The notes under the pieces are model-generated. The model was not told the origin of the DNA. It ran no database searches and was given only the letters and a program-made list of their open reading frames with translations. The position numbers and the translations under genes were made by a program. From PVC group bacterium (lineage in GTDB: Bacteria > Verrucomicrobiota > Kiritimatiellia > CAIKKV01 > CAITUY01), in contig CAMBRF010000006.1 in assembly GCA_945870225.1 (NCBI GenBank), positions 48,616-112,615 on the forward strand: 64,000 bases of DNA, in the 5' to 3' direction. Positions 62,338 to 64,000 of this stretch are shown here, one piece after another (the stretch's first letter is position 1; each line of letters starts with the position of its first letter).

Positions 62338-62646
62338 TCAACCCTCCCCGGCAGGCGCGAAGTCGGCCCCCGGTTTTGGGAATGTTTCCACCAGACTCTT
62401 CCACTCCACAATACCGTCATGGTCGATCGATAACTTCGACTCCTTCGGCAACAGGGGCATGATGACCGTCTTGAAGAACCGGACCGGATCCCGTTGCATG
62501 TCCTTTTCAAGAGCCGCGATCAATGCCCGCTGGTTCTTTCTCCTCGCCAGCAACTTATCCAGACTCGTGAGAGCCAATACACGGCCACCCACCGATCCCT
62601 TCGGTCGTCCACCCAGATTCCCAGATTGTCCTACCTGATATTTCAT
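62338..62646 (-). CDS. DUF5681-type protein, probable terminase small subunit
   Basis: A 102-residue protein with the DUF5681 start (GQSGNLGGRPKGS) and a helical remainder. Proteins of this type sit next to large terminases and likely bind DNA. The ATG at 62646 has GGAGG six bases upstream. Confidence 0.7.
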   Translation of the reverse strand: MKYQVGQSGNLGGRPKGSVGGRVLALTSLDKLLARRKNQRALIAALEKDMQRDPVRFFKTVIMPLLPKESKLSIDHDGIVEWKSLVETFPKPGADFAPAGEG

Positions 62647-62650
62647 CATC

Positions 62651-62683
62651 CACCTCCATATAAGGATCAGGAATCAACCAATT
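62651..62683 (-). promoter_or_regulatory. Phage leader motif, copy 1 (diverged)
   Basis: On the gene strand: GTTGATTCC, then a diverged middle and TATGGAGG before the terminase small-subunit ATG. The GTGCAT part is replaced by TGATCC. Confidence 0.5.
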
Positions 62684-62710
62684 GACCTAGAGTTGCCGAC
62701 AAAGTACATT
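62682..62710 (+). promoter_or_regulatory. Candidate cargo-gene promoter
   Basis: TTGACC (62682-62687) and TACATT (62705-62710) are 17 bases apart, about 60 bases upstream of the cyclase-like gene. Confidence 0.45.
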
Positions 62711-62770
62711 CCCCGTTGCATAGATCCCCAACTCTCGGGACGGAAATCGGCAGCAAACACGGAGATGCCA

Positions 62771-63559
62771 ATGAGAACCCCCACCCAACAGGAGAATGGC
62801 ATTGTCGCGGTACTTGATGCTCTCGGCGCGGCAAACTACACCAATGTCGAGATCGAACGGTTCATGCGCTCCAGAGAGAACGTGCTAACCTTGCTGAACC
62901 AGAAGGCTGAGGATGTCTTGGGAGAAAACGATTCTCACATGGCAGCCCCGATGATCACCACTTTCACGTTCAATGACACCGTCATCGTTATTCTACGCAC
63001 CGGACGTAAGCCACCATCACTTCAGGAGATCACCGCTTTCTTCATGATCATGCGCAAGTTCCTGGTCGACTCTTTACAGCACCGCATTCTCTTCCGCGGA
63101 TCGGTGGCGATCGGAACGTTCTACGTGAATGATAAGACCAACACGGTCATGGGCGAAGCTGTCACTGACGCAGCTGCGTGGTACAACAGGGCAGAATGGA
63201 TCGGCGTGCACGCTACGCCACGGACGACCCTCATAATTCAACGATGGCTCGAACATGAACGTGTCGTTAAGGGTTATGTCATGATTGATTACGATATTCC
63301 CCTCAAAGGGGGATCGACAGTTCGGGCAAAGGCTGTGAACTGGCCAAAAATCTTCTTCGTCAAACCCTACACACCGTGCTCGCCCAAGGAAAGACCTCGA
63401 GAGAAACTCCTCGAATTTCTTTCGTTTCATCAGGTACCGCTGGGAGTAGAGACCAAATACTTCAACACGCTTGCCTTTTTTGACCATGCGGCAGCCAAAG
63501 TTAAGGAAGAGAATCGACATCTGAAGGTCAAAATTAAATCCGCTCCGTCACGCCCCTAA
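62771..63559 (+). CDS. Nucleotide-cyclase-like protein
   Basis: A 262-residue protein on the strand opposite to the phage genes. The sequence LDALGAANY near residue 14, TFNDTVIV near 66, and FRGSVAIGTFYV, then VMGEAVTDAAAW (near 110-135) follow the layout of class III nucleotidyl cyclase-like folds, with Asp residues where metal ligands are expected. Whether it makes a cyclic nucleotide is not known. GGAG precedes the ATG at 62771 by six bases. Confidence 0.5.
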   Translation: MRTPTQQENGIVAVLDALGAANYTNVEIERFMRSRENVLTLLNQKAEDVLGENDSHMAAPMITTFTFNDTVIVILRTGRKPPSLQEITAFFMIMRKFLVDSLQHRILFRGSVAIGTFYVNDKTNTVMGEAVTDAAAWYNRAEWIGVHATPRTTLIIQRWLEHERVVKGYVMIDYDIPLKGGSTVRAKAVNWPKIFFVKPYTPCSPKERPREKLLEFLSFHQVPLGVETKYFNTLAFFDHAAAKVKEENRHLKVKIKSAPSRP

Positions 63560-64000
63560 CAACCTACGCTCCGGGGTATGTCACGGTGCCTGCTTACGCA
63601 CGCACCGCGCCAACCCCTACGCTATACCGGAGCGCCGCCGGATTGCCGTGATCACCCAAGCCCCCGGATTTGGCTGGCGGCGCCTCACACATCTACCGCC
63701 TTTACTCCCACCACCATCTTCTTCATGGTCAACGATGGTCGCGCCATGGGTCTTCGATCAACACGCGTCTCTCTTTTCTCCCACCACGGACCCGCTACGC
63801 GCTTCGAGTGCCGGCTGTTCGGTCGATTCACCGTCGAGATGCCCCTCCTAACGTCCGGGGCACATCGCCGGTTCCTCTCCGTCACAGCCGGACACTCCAA
63901 GCGCTTCGCTCATTCTATCCGGAACGCCGTGTTCAATGGCCAGTTCACGGCAACAGCCAGGAGCCGTGAACCGTCCATTCAACACGGCTACCCATCTCAG
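63560..64000. other. 441-base right end with no secure gene
   Basis: Contains an inverted repeat CGCTCCGG...CCGGAGCG (63567-63634) after the cyclase-like gene, and two weak leftward reading frames: 63685-63831 (48 residues, GTG start after AGGAGG) and 63848 to beyond 64000 (a partial frame ending EEPAMCPGR). Codon use does not clearly support either. Confidence 0.4.

Noticed and set aside
59100..62646. Complete Mu-type transposable phage
   Set aside because: Only the head genes resemble Mu. No MuA/MuB transposition genes are in the window and the element edge lies in a tRNA remnant rather than at random TG/CA ends.
63648..63969. Rightward genes at the right edge
   Set aside because: The products are rich in Ser, Pro, His and Arg with no motif or ribosome binding site; weak leftward frames are slightly more plausible but also unsupported.

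Overview
The window looks like a chromosome segment of an anaerobic, saccharolytic member of the Planctomycetota-Verrucomicrobiota-Chlamydiota group, most plausibly a Kiritimatiellae- or Verrucomicrobia-like bacterium. The basis is indirect: a soluble [FeFe] hydrogenase complex, very large secreted autotransporter-associated-repeat proteins, a cellobiose-phosphorylase-type enzyme, a verrucomicrobial-style prepilin helix and moderately high GC. No rRNA or other phylogenetic marker is present, so this is an inference.

Layout. 1-4.9 kb: housekeeping genes (RNA-processing metallo-beta-lactamase fragment, PHP phosphoesterase, HemW, two-subunit fumarase/tartrate dehydratase, Fmt). 4.9-9.1 kb: a three-gene phosphorelay (PAS kinase, receiver-kinase hybrid, sigma-54 activator). 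9.1-9.6 kb: non-coding, with a hairpin MITE-like repeat. 9.6-20.6 kb: five secreted repeat proteins, the last about 2,360 residues, then convergent secreted and HU genes. 22.0-30.8 kb: translationally coupled hydrogenase genes (HydC-like, a HydB-GltD/NfnB fusion, HydA) running into an esterase and an alpha-toroid protein. 30.9-35.4 kb: a complete branched-chain amino-acid type ABC transporter. 35.5-41.9 kb: acetylxylan-esterase-like hydrolase, hybrid sensor kinase with a periplasmic binding domain, GH94 phosphorylase. 42.0-44.0 kb: LexA-like repressor with a Y-family polymerase and a palindromic operator. 44.0-48.3 kb: XRE regulator with twin operators, then poorly known secreted or membrane proteins and a truncated gene. 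48.3 kb: the 5' half of a tRNA-Arg(CCU), broken at the anticodon loop.

48.5-64.0 kb is a prophage-like region read leftward. Its head genes resemble the Mu type: terminase subunits, DUF935 portal, gpI-like protease with a probable nested scaffold start, decoration protein and capsid protein. No tail gene is visible. Instead the capsid gene is followed by a run of Sec-signal-bearing proteins, including an Asp-box lipoprotein, then a holin-like protein and a phospholipase-motif protein. Four rightward cargo genes sit between the head genes: GIY-YIG/DUF4357, an M48-prepilin-Sel1 fusion, a zinc-ribbon protein and a cyclase-like protein. A recurrent leader motif and period-7 tandem repeats lie just upstream of several phage genes. 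This capsid-plus-secreted-proteins arrangement, and its regulatory repeats, is the strongest candidate for an undescribed system here.
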